Of a stretch of 35,486 nucleotides of DNA, positions 1 through 8,298 are shown piece by piece. The translations under genes and the position numbers were made by a program. Position 1 is the stretch's first letter. Every line of letters starts with the position of its first letter. This DNA is from Bog-366 sp964501985 (GTDB lineage Bacteria > Acidobacteriota > Terriglobia > UBA7540), in contig CAZCVY010000060.1 of the NCBI GenBank assembly GCA_964501985.1, positions 1-35,486 of the forward strand. Direction: 5' to 3'. Under the pieces are notes generated by a model. It was not told the DNA's origin. It saw only the letters and a list, made by a program, of their open reading frames with translations, and did no database searches.

Positions 1-251
1 TTCCAGCGGGTGAGCATTTTCAGAGGAGAATAGAATGACGGACGCGCCCCGCCATCTAAGCTCCTAGCGAGTCTAGAAAAACCCTCAGGTCATGTCAAGC
101 GAATTTTCAGGAAATTTTTATGAAGTTAAGCCTCTTATTTTCTTTACTTTATGGGTAGGCTTAGGGCACAAAAGGCAATCCCTGCAAAAAGCCCGTAAAT
201 CGCACCCTAGTGCCTATTCCTGCCGCCAACCGACTGATTGTAAAAGGATTT
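1..251. other. Left-edge intergenic sequence
   Basis: No convincing gene is seen. A 10-codon frame with a good Shine-Dalgarno (ATG at 35-37) is too short to call. A small AT-rich hairpin (GTAAAA/TTTTAC, 240-255) overlaps the stop codon of the minus-strand operon that ends at 252; it has no T-run, so it is at best a weak terminator. Confidence 0.5.
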
Positions 252-1346
252 TTACGTCTTAAGGTTGAGCCGGATGAGCTGGTCGTCGTCAGAATGTCCC
301 CAGAGCGAGGCGGGGAAGAACTTCGCCGCAATTCGCCGCGAAAGGAAGAAGATGACTCCCGCGACCAAGCAAGCTCCAATGAGGACGAATGTCAGAAGCA
401 GGATGGCGAAGATCATGTGCACCAACTGCATGGTGAAGGTTCTTTCCGGATTATACTTCTGGTCCCAGCTTAAACCTTCGGTAACTTGGAACTGATCCAT
501 AAGTGCAGACGCCGCCGCCGCATTTCCCGTATTCAGCGCCAGAAAGACGTACGATCCTTGACGTCTTCCGTAAACGGTATCGTCTCCATGGTCCTGATTC
601 AATCTGAGTAAATCGCTCAGCGACCCGAAACGCCTTCGCGCAATTTGTGGTGTGGGATAATTGATCGATACTAGAGTGGATGTGCCTTTGCCGATTTTGT
701 ACTCGCCCAATTGCACTTCTGCGCCCTGATCGAATCCGATGAGGTCTGTGCGGAAGGAAGGCAAAGCGAGTTTTGCCGCCGCAAGTCCCAAGAGGTATTT
801 TTCACTTCCTGGCACTAAACCCTTCGACGGCATGGGGCTGGGCAAGCTATTCAAGGCGCTTGCCGACGGCTTATTTCCTCCTACAAAGGTTAGTAATGCA
901 TGGAAGTCACTATCAGTGGGGGAAGCATCCTTGCTGTGCAGAAACCGGATAAAATTTGGCCCGCGCGCCATGATCGTTTCGTTCGCGTCGCTCGCAGTGA
1001 GTTGGATGTCCTTTTCTAGCGTCATCGCGGGCGTCTCATTGAAAGTGAGGAGTCCGTACGCGGAGGTAGCGTCGGGTGTTACTTCTACTACCACTTCCGT
1101 CCGCACCTTGCCCAATAGATAGGTGCGTAACTCCAATGACTTAACTCCAAACTCCTGTTCCACGGCCGGGAGGCCGCCGTATTGCGTTACCGCCGAAAGT
1201 GGCAAAGCGTGGGAGTCCACCTGGCGCCAATCAGCGGCGGGGATCAGGGGCATGACGAAAGGCTTTTGCTGGGAAGAGCAAAGCACGGGTAGGGCCGTCA
1301 GCACGGCCGAGAGGAGGGCATGCTTGGCGATTGTTCGCGCCATCAT
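252..1346 (-). CDS. Membrane-anchored exported protein, DUF6599-like, function unknown
   Basis: 364 residues. A hydrophobic N-terminal signal (about residues 5-25) is followed by a soluble domain, and a single strongly hydrophobic segment lies near residues 312-336. A short basic/acidic tail of about 28 residues follows. The likely topology is a large extracytoplasmic domain with a C-terminal anchor. The sequence resembles DUF6599-type proteins that I associate with Acidobacteriota; that assignment is from memory of the family and no enzymatic motif is visible. The gene starts with ATG-ATG after a TAAGG and begins only 10 bp after the amidase stop, so it is very probably the last gene of the cell-wall operon. 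A role in the envelope is inferred from that position only. Confidence 0.8.
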   Translation of the reverse strand: MMARTIAKHALLSAVLTALPVLCSSQQKPFVMPLIPAADWRQVDSHALPLSAVTQYGGLPAVEQEFGVKSLELRTYLLGKVRTEVVVEVTPDATSAYGLLTFNETPAMTLEKDIQLTASDANETIMARGPNFIRFLHSKDASPTDSDFHALLTFVGGNKPSASALNSLPSPMPSKGLVPGSEKYLLGLAAAKLALPSFRTDLIGFDQGAEVQLGEYKIGKGTSTLVSINYPTPQIARRRFGSLSDLLRLNQDHGDDTVYGRRQGSYVFLALNTGNAAAASALMDQFQVTEGLSWDQKYNPERTFTMQLVHMIFAILLLTFVLIGACLVAGVIFFLSRRIAAKFFPASLWGHSDDDQLIRLNLKT

Positions 1347-1356
1347 CCTTAGAGTA

Positions 1357-3390
1357 TCAGAAATCCGGCCGTCCAGCAGCGGTAGTTTGATCGGATGCGA
1401 CCCGCTGCACCGTCCTCACTTCGCCGACGTTTTTCAGGTAATCCAATATCCCCTCATAAAGGGCGGAGGCGATTTTCTCGCGATAGTCGGTTCGCTTCAA
1501 GAGGCGTTCGTCGCGGGGGTTGGTGAGGAAGGAAATCTCCGCCAGGACGGAAGGCATATTGGCGCCGATCAGGACCACGAAGGGAGCCTTCTTGATCCCC
1601 CGGTCGCGCTGAGCCCCGCTGACTTTGGTCACGCGGCTATAAACTTCGCGCTGCACCAGGCGGGCAAAGTCCTGGGACTCCTCGATCTTTTCCGTCATCG
1701 CGATCTTCTTAATTATATCCTGGAGTTGGTGCACCGCCTCCTGGGAAGAGGCGTTCTCGCGAGCTGCGACCTCCAGGGCATCGGGGTTCGAGGTCAAGTT
1801 GAGGTAGTAGGTCTCAATTCCGCGCGCGCTATCGTCCGGACTGGCGTTGGCGTGGATCGAAATGAACAGATCCGCACTCTTCTCATTGGCGATGGCAGTG
1901 CGTTCTTCCAAGGGAATAAACGTGTCATCGCTGCGCGTCATCACCACCTCGCAGCCGGTGTTGCGTTCCAGGAGTTTTCTCAGCTTCAGCCCCACATCCA
2001 GGACCACATCCTTCTCCTCCAGACCGGTTGGACCGATGGTACCGGTGTCATGACCCCCGTGGCCGGGGTCAATAACGATGCGGCCGATTTTCAGGCCGAG
2101 CGCGCGGGTCAAGGTTGTCGAGCCTGACTCGGTGGGATTAGCGGCTTGGATGGGAGGATTACTGTCCGTCGCGGCGGTGTCCGTCTTATCCCTTGATTTC
2201 TTCCGGGGCTTCGTGGCCAATGGCTGCGCGGCAGAGGCCTCTTGCCCCTCCGCTGGCGAGGACAAGGGCTCAGGTCCTGTCTCGACTGCGGGCGGGGTGG
2301 TGGGAGGGGTTTTAGCAGCAATCTCAACCGGCGCCGGGGTGGCGGGAGGTGGCGTGGCTGGGTTGGCAGATGCAGCAGACGGAGCCTTAGTCTGCTTCCG
2401 AGCGTCGGCGTTTGTTGGCACCACTGGCTTCGATGCGGTAGCAATTTGCGTCGGCGTCCCACCCTGAACATCAATCACCAGACGGAAGGGGTTGGGCAGC
2501 GAGAAGATCGAATACGATTCAATTTTGTTTACGTCGAGGACAACCCGCGCAATTTCGGGGGAGAATTGCGCCACTCGGATCTGGCGCAGGAAGCCGTCTT
2601 CCACCGGAAACGTCCTGCCCATCAGGTCACGGCTGAGGCGAGCATTCTGAACGTTCACGACAATGCGATCGGGGTTCGAAAGCCGAACCGATTCGAATTT
2701 TGCCTCACCCCCGACTTCGATCACGATGCGCGAGTAGTTCGCTCCCACCCAACGGCGCACCGCCGTGACGAGGCGGAGCCCCGAAGCCGGTTGTTCCGCG
2801 ACTTTTTCCGTCGAAGCCGAAGCGAGACTGGAATTGGCCACTTCCGCCGGGTGCGCGTCGAGTTGGTTCAGCATGACCTGCGCCTCGGCCGCCTTATCGG
2901 ACTTGGGATACATGGTGATGTAGTCCTGATAAGCCCGGCGGGCAGTGTCGGGATCCTCCAAGTCCTGGCGATAAATCTCCGCAATAGTGAACTGCGCTCC
3001 GCGGGAAATATGGTTTTGGGGATACTGCTGGATGAGGAAGCGGAAGGACTTGATCGCCTCCACATAGTAAGCGTCGGAGGAAAACTCGCGCCCCATCTCC
3101 TGATAGATCTCCGCAACGGCTGCGAGCGCGACCGGCGCCTTACTGTAGGTGGTGTCGAGGCGATGGACCTCGAGATAGGCATTGATGACTTTCTTGTACT
3201 CTTCCTTCGGGCGCTTACCCTCTGCCTTTGCCTCCAGGGTGGCTCGCATCTGCTGCGCTTTCTCGTAAGCAGCAGCGGCGCTCTCGCGCCGTTCTGGCGG
3301 TATAGCAGCAAAAGCCGCCGCCGTGGACAACGCGAGTCCGGCCACGATCAATGCCCGCGCAAAGTGATTTGATGAACAGAGAACCCGCAA
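1357..3390 (-). CDS. N-acetylmuramoyl-L-alanine amidase with TPR-like, AMIN and Amidase_3 domains
   Basis: 677 residues. It cleaves the amide bond between N-acetylmuramic acid and the peptide stem in the periplasm. Order of parts: signal peptide (about 1-29), helical TPR-like repeats (about 35-185, with motifs such as FLIQQYPQNH and YITMYPKSDK), AMIN domain (about 200-315), a long Pro/Ala/Thr-rich linker (about 315-430), and a C-terminal Amidase_3 domain. Zinc-site residues are visible: H444 in IDPGHGG, the Glu in GLEEKD, and H513 in SIHANA; E618 in VLAEISFLTNP is the expected catalytic Glu. The AMIN domain should target it to peptidoglycan or the septum. The start is TTG, chosen because AAAGGA lies 5 nt upstream and no ATG precedes the signal sequence. 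It lies 57 bp after the lytic transglycosylase and 10 bp before the DUF6599-like gene. Confidence 0.92.
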   Translation of the reverse strand: MRVLCSSNHFARALIVAGLALSTAAAFAAIPPERRESAAAAYEKAQQMRATLEAKAEGKRPKEEYKKVINAYLEVHRLDTTYSKAPVALAAVAEIYQEMGREFSSDAYYVEAIKSFRFLIQQYPQNHISRGAQFTIAEIYRQDLEDPDTARRAYQDYITMYPKSDKAAEAQVMLNQLDAHPAEVANSSLASASTEKVAEQPASGLRLVTAVRRWVGANYSRIVIEVGGEAKFESVRLSNPDRIVVNVQNARLSRDLMGRTFPVEDGFLRQIRVAQFSPEIARVVLDVNKIESYSIFSLPNPFRLVIDVQGGTPTQIATASKPVVPTNADARKQTKAPSAASANPATPPPATPAPVEIAAKTPPTTPPAVETGPEPLSSPAEGQEASAAQPLATKPRKKSRDKTDTAATDSNPPIQAANPTESGSTTLTRALGLKIGRIVIDPGHGGHDTGTIGPTGLEEKDVVLDVGLKLRKLLERNTGCEVVMTRSDDTFIPLEERTAIANEKSADLFISIHANASPDDSARGIETYYLNLTSNPDALEVAARENASSQEAVHQLQDIIKKIAMTEKIEESQDFARLVQREVYSRVTKVSGAQRDRGIKKAPFVVLIGANMPSVLAEISFLTNPRDERLLKRTDYREKIASALYEGILDYLKNVGEVRTVQRVASDQTTAAGRPDF

Positions 3391-3447
3391 ATTAATCCTT
3401 TAAGTTCTGAAGATGTCGGCAACCTTCGGTTATTAACTCAGATTTGG

Positions 3448-4143
3448 TCATTCCACATTCGAGAAATGCACCACCCCGAATTCATCGACGGACCGAATAA
3501 TGGGAGGCTTCGGCGGTTCACGGGGAGTGGTCTTGGCCGCCCCAGGAACGTCGCCGGGCTGATAAATGTTGGTGACCTTGCGCACATAGTTCTGCGTTTC
3601 GGCGATTGCCGGGATGCCTCCGGAGCGTTGCACCGTGTGCTCGCCGGCGTTGTAGGCTGCCAGTGAGAGGTTCAGGTCGCCCCCGAAATGATCCAAAAGG
3701 TATTTCAGATAAGTGACCCCGCCCTCAAGGTTCTGCTTGGGATCGAACGGGTCAGCGACGCCGAATCGATGCGCTGTCGCTGGGATCAATTGCATGAGGC
3801 CCATGGCGCCCTTGTTAGAAACAGCCTTGGCATCGTAGCCCGACTCCACACGAATGATGGCGCGAATCAATTCCGGGTCCACTTGATAGCGGCTCGCGGT
3901 CTGCTCCACCAATTCGCCGATATTCGGGGGAATGCGCCCCGAGGTTGCCGCGTCACTCCCGTGAAAGCCCTGCCGCATCCAATCCGCATGGCTTGAAGTT
4001 TCACCGGTGTTCACATAAACCTTGTGTCCGTTTTCATCCACCAACACCACAATTTGGTCAGCACTTGCAGCAACAGGAAGGAAGGTGAAAAGCAAAAGCC
4101 CGCCCAGGACGATGACCCGGCATGAATGGAGATACCTACCCAT
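3448..4143 (-). CDS. Soluble-type lytic transglycosylase (SLT domain)
   Basis: 231 residues with the chosen start. It cleaves the MurNAc-GlcNAc glycosidic bond of peptidoglycan in the periplasm, non-hydrolytically. The signal peptide covers about residues 1-29. The SLT domain begins near residue 80 with the motif IIRVESGYDA, in which E100 is the catalytic Glu, followed by GAMGLMQLIPATA and LAAYNAGE, all diagnostic. Short segments at both ends (VVLVDENGHKVYVNT near the N-terminus, SVDEFGVVHFSN at the C-terminus) resemble the strand pattern of DUF4124. A longer frame starts at 4200, but the ATG at 4143 has a GGGAGCT ribosome site and directly precedes the signal peptide. It is the first gene of the three-gene cell-wall operon. 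Confidence 0.9.
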   Translation of the reverse strand: MGRYLHSCRVIVLGGLLLFTFLPVAASADQIVVLVDENGHKVYVNTGETSSHADWMRQGFHGSDAATSGRIPPNIGELVEQTASRYQVDPELIRAIIRVESGYDAKAVSNKGAMGLMQLIPATAHRFGVADPFDPKQNLEGGVTYLKYLLDHFGGDLNLSLAAYNAGEHTVQRSGGIPAIAETQNYVRKVTNIYQPGDVPGAAKTTPREPPKPPIIRSVDEFGVVHFSNVE

Positions 4144-4314
4144 GGAGCTCCCGGCGCCGCAAACTCGGCACCCACTCGAACTCGATCCCCTCCCATTCAC
4201 CCAGGCCCCGCGCGCCTATTCCAGCGCTCACCGGCTGTGCTCTCTCGAGGAGCCTTGCTTGGCGCTTCCCCTCCTCGACGCGCCCAGTCCACTGCGGGCC
4301 TTATATTGGAATCG

Positions 4315-4343
4315 ATCATATCATTAGGTGCAAGTACAAGCAA
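4315..4343 (-). promoter_or_regulatory. Sigma-70-like promoter for the cell-wall operon
   Basis: On the minus strand, TTGCTT (4338-4343) and TATGAT (4315-4320) are separated by exactly 17 bp. The -10 matches the consensus at five of six positions. Transcription would run into the lytic transglycosylase gene with a leader of about 165 nt. Confidence 0.5.
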
Positions 4344-4412
4344 ACAGTAAAGCAAACGAACCGTGCCATCGGTAGTCCGAAAGTACTGCCGACATTTTGC
4401 CCCTGACAAGTC

Positions 4413-4450
4413 GTAGCGCAAGGCCTGCGCTCCAGCCTCGCGGCTCTTCC
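4413..4450 (+). repeat. Dispersed palindromic repeat, copy A
   Basis: This 38-bp stretch begins GTAGCGCAAGGCC and matches 33 of 38 positions of the copy at 8133-8170. It lies in the 350-bp interval between the sulfotransferase and the lytic transglycosylase (4144-4493), which otherwise holds only the promoter listed separately. Such REP-like units in intergenic DNA are typical of Acidobacteriota. Confidence 0.6.
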
Positions 4451-4493
4451 GCCGTTGCCATGCGGGGGACGGCCCGTCGCGTCCATAGGTGTC

Positions 4494-5714
4494 TCAACTG
4501 GTACGGGTGGGGTCCTCGATACACTTCTTCTTGCCTGCGACCGCACCCTGCTCGACGGGCACCTCCCCACGCTGGTCAAAGCCGAAGCGTTCGAAGATGC
4601 CGGCGAACTCGCGGACGATCTGTTCGCGGCTAAAGCCCATCTCCTCGTAGTTGTAAACGTGCGTACTCTCGTGACTGCGTGTTTCCACAACCGCATCCCG
4701 AAGGATTAATTCCAGGTCACGGCCCGAAGGGTAACTAAATCGTGTGTATAGCTCGCGAATGATTGCATCCGGGCACCTGATCAAATCTTCAAAATTCAAA
4801 ATCATGTGGAGGGGAGAGGGGTTTTGATCCAGCACGTCGAGAGGGTGATCGTACCAGTATTGAGTCCATGCCAGAACGTCATCGCGATACGGATATTTTT
4901 CCTGCGGATCGCTCGAAACATGCCAGGCATAACTGAGCCAGGAAATGGTGGAAGGCAGCATGTCCAGCGGGTTGCGTACCAGGTACACGATCCGGGCGTC
5001 GGGAAAGATCTCGAGTAGGGTTCCGACTTTCGCGCTGAAAACTGGATTCTTGGCGATAAAATGCCGGCCTCCGCCGGTGGCATAGAGATGGCGCTGGAGG
5101 CACGCACGGTAAAACTTCATGATCCGGAGCCGGTCCGCCTTGGGGATTTCCGTATCAAAAAACTGATAGGGCGGGATTTCGTCCAGAAAGGGAAACAAGA
5201 AGCCGATGAAGAAGCTCGACCAGGCATACATCAGAATCATCTCGTCTTCTTCCGGCTCGAACAGGCCAATCTTGTGGATCCGGACGGCGCCAAAGTAACG
5301 CGCGTCGAATCGCCGCAACAGTCTCATTACCGGGCCGCCCAACCAGGCATCAACGCGCCCGAGGGCATGGAAGAGCCGCCGCTGCGTGATCGAGGGCATA
5401 AGGAAAATATCCCAGGTGCGCAGGCCGGTGAAAGTGGTCGAATCGCGCGCCAGCAGCCGGTGCAGAAACGTCGAGCCGCTGCGGAAGTTTCCCAAAATAA
5501 ACAGCGGCCTTTCCACCGGTTGCCTTCGATAGGCGGGAAAGAGCACGTCGTCGAGCAGGAGGCACGCCCAGGTGAAAATCACCATAGGAGGCCAGAAAGT
5601 GTAAAACAAAAGGAGGAAGATAATCCGCTTACGGGTCAATGCGCCGTGAGTGTTTGCGGATCGAAAAATGGACCTGACCGACATGCGCCAGAATAAAGAG
5701 AAGTTGTAAGTCAT
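4494..5714 (-). CDS. Membrane-anchored PAPS-dependent sulfotransferase
   Basis: 406 residues. It is predicted to transfer sulfate from PAPS to a hydroxyl or amino group of an unknown acceptor. The 5'-phosphosulfate-binding loop is seen as LFILGNFRSGSTFLHRLL (71-88) and the 3'-phosphate-binding motif as RIVYLVRNPLDMLPSTISW (241-259), both as in the Sulfotransfer_3 family. A hydrophobic hairpin at about 30-60 precedes the catalytic domain and should tether it to the inner membrane, with the PAPS site cytoplasmic. The gene starts 33 bp after the APS-kinase stop codon on the same strand, so the PAPS-making and PAPS-using enzymes are very likely co-transcribed. The acceptor cannot be read from the sequence; no glycan or lipid synthesis genes adjoin it. 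Confidence 0.88.
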   Translation of the reverse strand: MTYNFSLFWRMSVRSIFRSANTHGALTRKRIIFLLLFYTFWPPMVIFTWACLLLDDVLFPAYRRQPVERPLFILGNFRSGSTFLHRLLARDSTTFTGLRTWDIFLMPSITQRRLFHALGRVDAWLGGPVMRLLRRFDARYFGAVRIHKIGLFEPEEDEMILMYAWSSFFIGFLFPFLDEIPPYQFFDTEIPKADRLRIMKFYRACLQRHLYATGGGRHFIAKNPVFSAKVGTLLEIFPDARIVYLVRNPLDMLPSTISWLSYAWHVSSDPQEKYPYRDDVLAWTQYWYDHPLDVLDQNPSPLHMILNFEDLIRCPDAIIRELYTRFSYPSGRDLELILRDAVVETRSHESTHVYNYEEMGFSREQIVREFAGIFERFGFDQRGEVPVEQGAVAGKKKCIEDPTRTS

Positions 5715-5747
5715 GCCGGAGTGCGACCCTCCCCATCACGACGCGCT

Positions 5748-6668
5748 TCAGAACCGATGTGGCGAAAGAAATCTGAGTATGGCTGAAACCACCTTGTCGT
5801 TACTCATTTTGGGGCTCTCACGATCTGTCGTACAATGGATTTCTGGGGATGAGGGCGGCTCATAGGGGTCATCAACCCCAGTAAAGCCACGGATTTCTCC
5901 CGCTCTGGCCTTCTTGTAGAGGCCCTTCGGATCTCGGCTCTCGCAGACGCTCAGCGGAGCATCCACGTAGACTTCCAGGAAATTTCCGATTGTTCTGCGC
6001 ACCTCTTCGCGAATGGATCGATAGGGGGAGATGGCGGCCACCAAGGCGACGACTCCTTTACGCATCAGAAGGTGCGCGACAAAGCCGATCCGGCGAATGT
6101 TTTCATCGCGGTCTTCTTTGCTGAAGCCCAAATCTCGATTGAGGTTCTTGCGCAGGTCGTCAGCGTCGAGCACTTCTGCACCGATGCCGCGCGCCAGCAA
6201 CTCTGCGTGGACCGAACGGCAAATCGTGGTCTTGCCGGAACCACTTAGCCCCGTAAACCAAACCGCTAGACCAAAACTTTGCGGACGTGTTGCAGCGCTT
6301 TGCAACTCCGGCGCACGGCGTGAGCCATCTTGCGCGTAGTAGGGGGCGGAAGTTACCAGGACGATACCGCGGGCTAACACCGTGCTGTCCAAAGGATCGA
6401 TGATGGCAAAGCTGCCGACGTCCGGGTTGGATATGTATGATCCACAAATCATCGGCCGATGCGTTTCCATTTCAACCGTTCCAACCTCGTTGACTTGTAG
6501 AGGTGTGGCGGCCGCTTGCTCGAAATTCCTGACGTTGCGAGCGACACGCGTTACGCATCCGCAAAGGGTTTCGGACGTGTGCCTGATGAGATAGGGAACG
6601 TTCACTCGGAGGGGAGTGGGAGACATCCAGGTGAGATTCGCCAACATGCGGTTTGATGTCGGAGCCAT
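5748..6668 (-). CDS. cysC: Adenylylsulfate kinase fused to an orphan CysN C-terminal barrel
   Basis: 307 residues from the ATG at 6668. It phosphorylates adenylylsulfate (APS) to PAPS with ATP. The C-terminal APS kinase is complete: P-loop GLSGSGKT (140-147), DADDLRKNLNRDLGF (168-182), ISPYRSIREE with the active-site Ser at 214, and the lid segment DPKGLYKKARAGEIRGFTG. Residues about 10-107 match the last beta-barrel (EF-Tu domain III-like) of the sulfate adenylyltransferase large subunit CysN: a W-M-S-x-x-PL start, Y-x-I-R-H-T, then NEVG and GSFAIIDPLDSTV. The CysN GTPase and second domains are absent, and the upstream DNA contains no remnant. A TTG at 6707 and ATGs at 6647 and 6626 are alternative starts; none has a clear ribosome site. 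Confidence 0.9.
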   Translation of the reverse strand: MAPTSNRMLANLTWMSPTPLRVNVPYLIRHTSETLCGCVTRVARNVRNFEQAAATPLQVNEVGTVEMETHRPMICGSYISNPDVGSFAIIDPLDSTVLARGIVLVTSAPYYAQDGSRRAPELQSAATRPQSFGLAVWFTGLSGSGKTTICRSVHAELLARGIGAEVLDADDLRKNLNRDLGFSKEDRDENIRRIGFVAHLLMRKGVVALVAAISPYRSIREEVRRTIGNFLEVYVDAPLSVCESRDPKGLYKKARAGEIRGFTGVDDPYEPPSSPEIHCTTDRESPKMSNDKVVSAILRFLSPHRF

Positions 6669-7000
6669 GGGTGCAGTTAATGTAGGGGCTGGGCTTGCCG
6701 TGCCCAATGGCGCACGACCGGGCGCGCCTCTAAAAAGGTGCAGAATATTTCACCAAAAAGCAAGGGTTTCAGGCCTCGGCCGGGGTCCCAATTCTCGGAG
6801 TAGCGCCGGCTTCCGGCCGGCACAGGAGCCGCCAAGTTGGCGGCGCTGCGTCCACCGCCCCGCGACGTAATGTAGCGGGTCGCGGCGCAGCCTTCCTATC
6901 GGTTCGCTATTGCTCCCGCGAGGCATCCCGCGTAGATTGGTGTGTCCACGAGTGACCCGCTCACAGCGACTCACGTGCTGGGCACGAAGCGAGGATGACG
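6669..7000. repeat. Divergent intergenic region with a mosaic palindromic repeat
   Basis: 332 bp between cysC (minus) and the acyltransferase (plus). At 6800-6847 nested palindromes occur: GTAGCGCCGGC...CCGGCAC, then GCCGCCA-AGT-TGGCGGC (6828-6844), enclosed by AGCGCC/GGCGCT. The GTAGCGC start and TTCCGGCC core resemble the repeats at 4413 and 8133. No promoter could be called with confidence on either strand, and no gene is seen. Confidence 0.5.
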
Positions 7001-8122
7001 ATGGCAACGGTTGCAAGCGCTTCAGCGACGGGTGCAGGAGAGAACCTCGCGCCACCCGAAGTTCGCCCCGCTACAAAGCGCTGCTTGGCGCTCGATGCTT
7101 TTCGGGGCTTCATCATGATCGTCCTCGCTTCCCGCGGGTTCGGATTCTCGGAATTACAAGGTGACCCCACCTGGGGACGCATTGCGCACTGGTTCGATCA
7201 CGTCCCCTGGCAAGGCGGAGTTTTCTGGGACATGATCCAGCCCTCCTTCATGTTCATGGTGGGGATGGCGATGCCGTTCGCGCTGGCCCGCCGCCGCGAG
7301 CTGGGCTCTTCGGACCGCGACGACCTCCGGCACGTCCTGTCGCGCTCGATTCACCTGATCATTTTGAGTCAAATTGTTATCTGGGTTGGAGCGGGCAAAA
7401 TCAAACCGCAATTGATAAATGTGCTTTCACAGATCGCGTTCACTTATTTCCTTACCTTTCTCATAATGAAGTGGCGGTGGCGCTATCAGGCGGTTGCTGC
7501 GGTGGCGCTGCTTGCCGGGTGGACGGCCCTGTTCGTCGCGTTTCCCGGACCTGAGGGTCCATTTTCGCCGCGCAACCACATCGGCCTGGTCGTGGACCGC
7601 GCCATCTTTCACTACGATTACGATCCGGCCTACTCGACGCTCAACTTCATTCCCAGCACGGTATGGACGCTCGCTGGGGCTTGGGTGGGAGGCATGCTGA
7701 TGACCTCGAAGGGCCACACAAACAATCTCAAGAAGCTGGCCGGCGGCATGATTCTATCCTTCGCCGTGGCGTTGGCATTGCGCCCGTGGATCCCTTTCGT
7801 CAAGCAGCTCTGCACGGCCTCATTCATTCTCTACAGCCTCGGCTGGGTGCTGTTTATGTTGATCGGGTTCTACGTGCTCACGGAAATTTTGGGATATCGG
7901 AAATGGACATTTCCCCTAATCGTGGTGGGGATGAATTCAATCTTCATCTATTTTGTGAGTGAGGTTCTGTTTCGCTGGCTGGACCGCGCTCTGGGCGTGT
8001 TCACCTTCCACTACCACTTTATTGGAAAGCTCGCGCCCGTGGCCCAGGCCACAACGGTGCTGCTGGCCATGTGGTACATGTGCTACTGGCTGTATAAACG
8101 GTCGATCTTCTTTAAACTTTAA
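7001..8122 (+). CDS. DUF5009 / heparan-alpha-glucosaminide N-acetyltransferase-like membrane acyltransferase
   Basis: 373 residues from ATG 7001. It is a polytopic membrane protein with about ten hydrophobic segments. The signature near residue 30, CLALDAFRGFIMIVLASRGF, is typical of the DUF5009/DUF1624 (NagX, HGSNAT-like) acyltransferases. These are thought to move acetyl or acyl groups across the membrane onto sugars or glycans. Two ATGs lie six bases apart; the GCGAGG at 6989-6994 touches the first but is spaced 6 nt from the second, so 7001 is preferred. It is transcribed away from cysC and converges on the acyl-CoA synthetase. The substrate is unknown; the nearby sulfotransferase suggests, but does not show, a shared glycan-modification theme. 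Confidence 0.85.
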   Translation: MATVASASATGAGENLAPPEVRPATKRCLALDAFRGFIMIVLASRGFGFSELQGDPTWGRIAHWFDHVPWQGGVFWDMIQPSFMFMVGMAMPFALARRRELGSSDRDDLRHVLSRSIHLIILSQIVIWVGAGKIKPQLINVLSQIAFTYFLTFLIMKWRWRYQAVAAVALLAGWTALFVAFPGPEGPFSPRNHIGLVVDRAIFHYDYDPAYSTLNFIPSTVWTLAGAWVGGMLMTSKGHTNNLKKLAGGMILSFAVALALRPWIPFVKQLCTASFILYSLGWVLFMLIGFYVLTEILGYRKWTFPLIVVGMNSIFIYFVSEVLFRWLDRALGVFTFHYHFIGKLAPVAQATTVLLAMWYMCYWLYKRSIFFKL

Positions 8123-8132
8123 CGTCAACCCG

Positions 8133-8170
8133 TAGCGCAAGGCCCGCGTTCCGGCCTTGCGGCCCTTCCT
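8133..8170 (+). repeat. Dispersed palindromic repeat, copy B, between convergent genes
   Basis: This is a second copy of the 38-bp GTAGCGCAAGGCC repeat. It forms a perfect hairpin GCAAGGCC (8137-8144) / GGCCTTGC (8153-8160) with an 8-nt loop. It sits just after the acyltransferase stop and before the 3' end of the convergent acyl-CoA synthetase, so it could act as a bidirectional transcription barrier, although there is no T-run. Confidence 0.6.
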
Positions 8171-8298
8171 TTGGGCAAGATCGAGAATCCACAGGGCGGG
8201 AGAGCGGGCCCTGCGCTTCGGGCCGGTGCTGCGCCCGCAGTCGCGACGCGAGATCGGCACCGCGTCTCATCTTCCCAGATAGCGGGGTGAACCTGCCG

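Noticed and set aside
160..235. Possible c-di-GMP (GEMM-like) riboswitch on the plus strand
   Set aside because: GGCAA and GCAAAAAGCC recall the motif, but the helices are too short, and no plus-strand gene follows.
1123..2127. 334-codon plus-strand frame, and a similar 376-codon one at 2242-3372
   Set aside because: Both are antisense to the amidase, whose domains and active site are complete.
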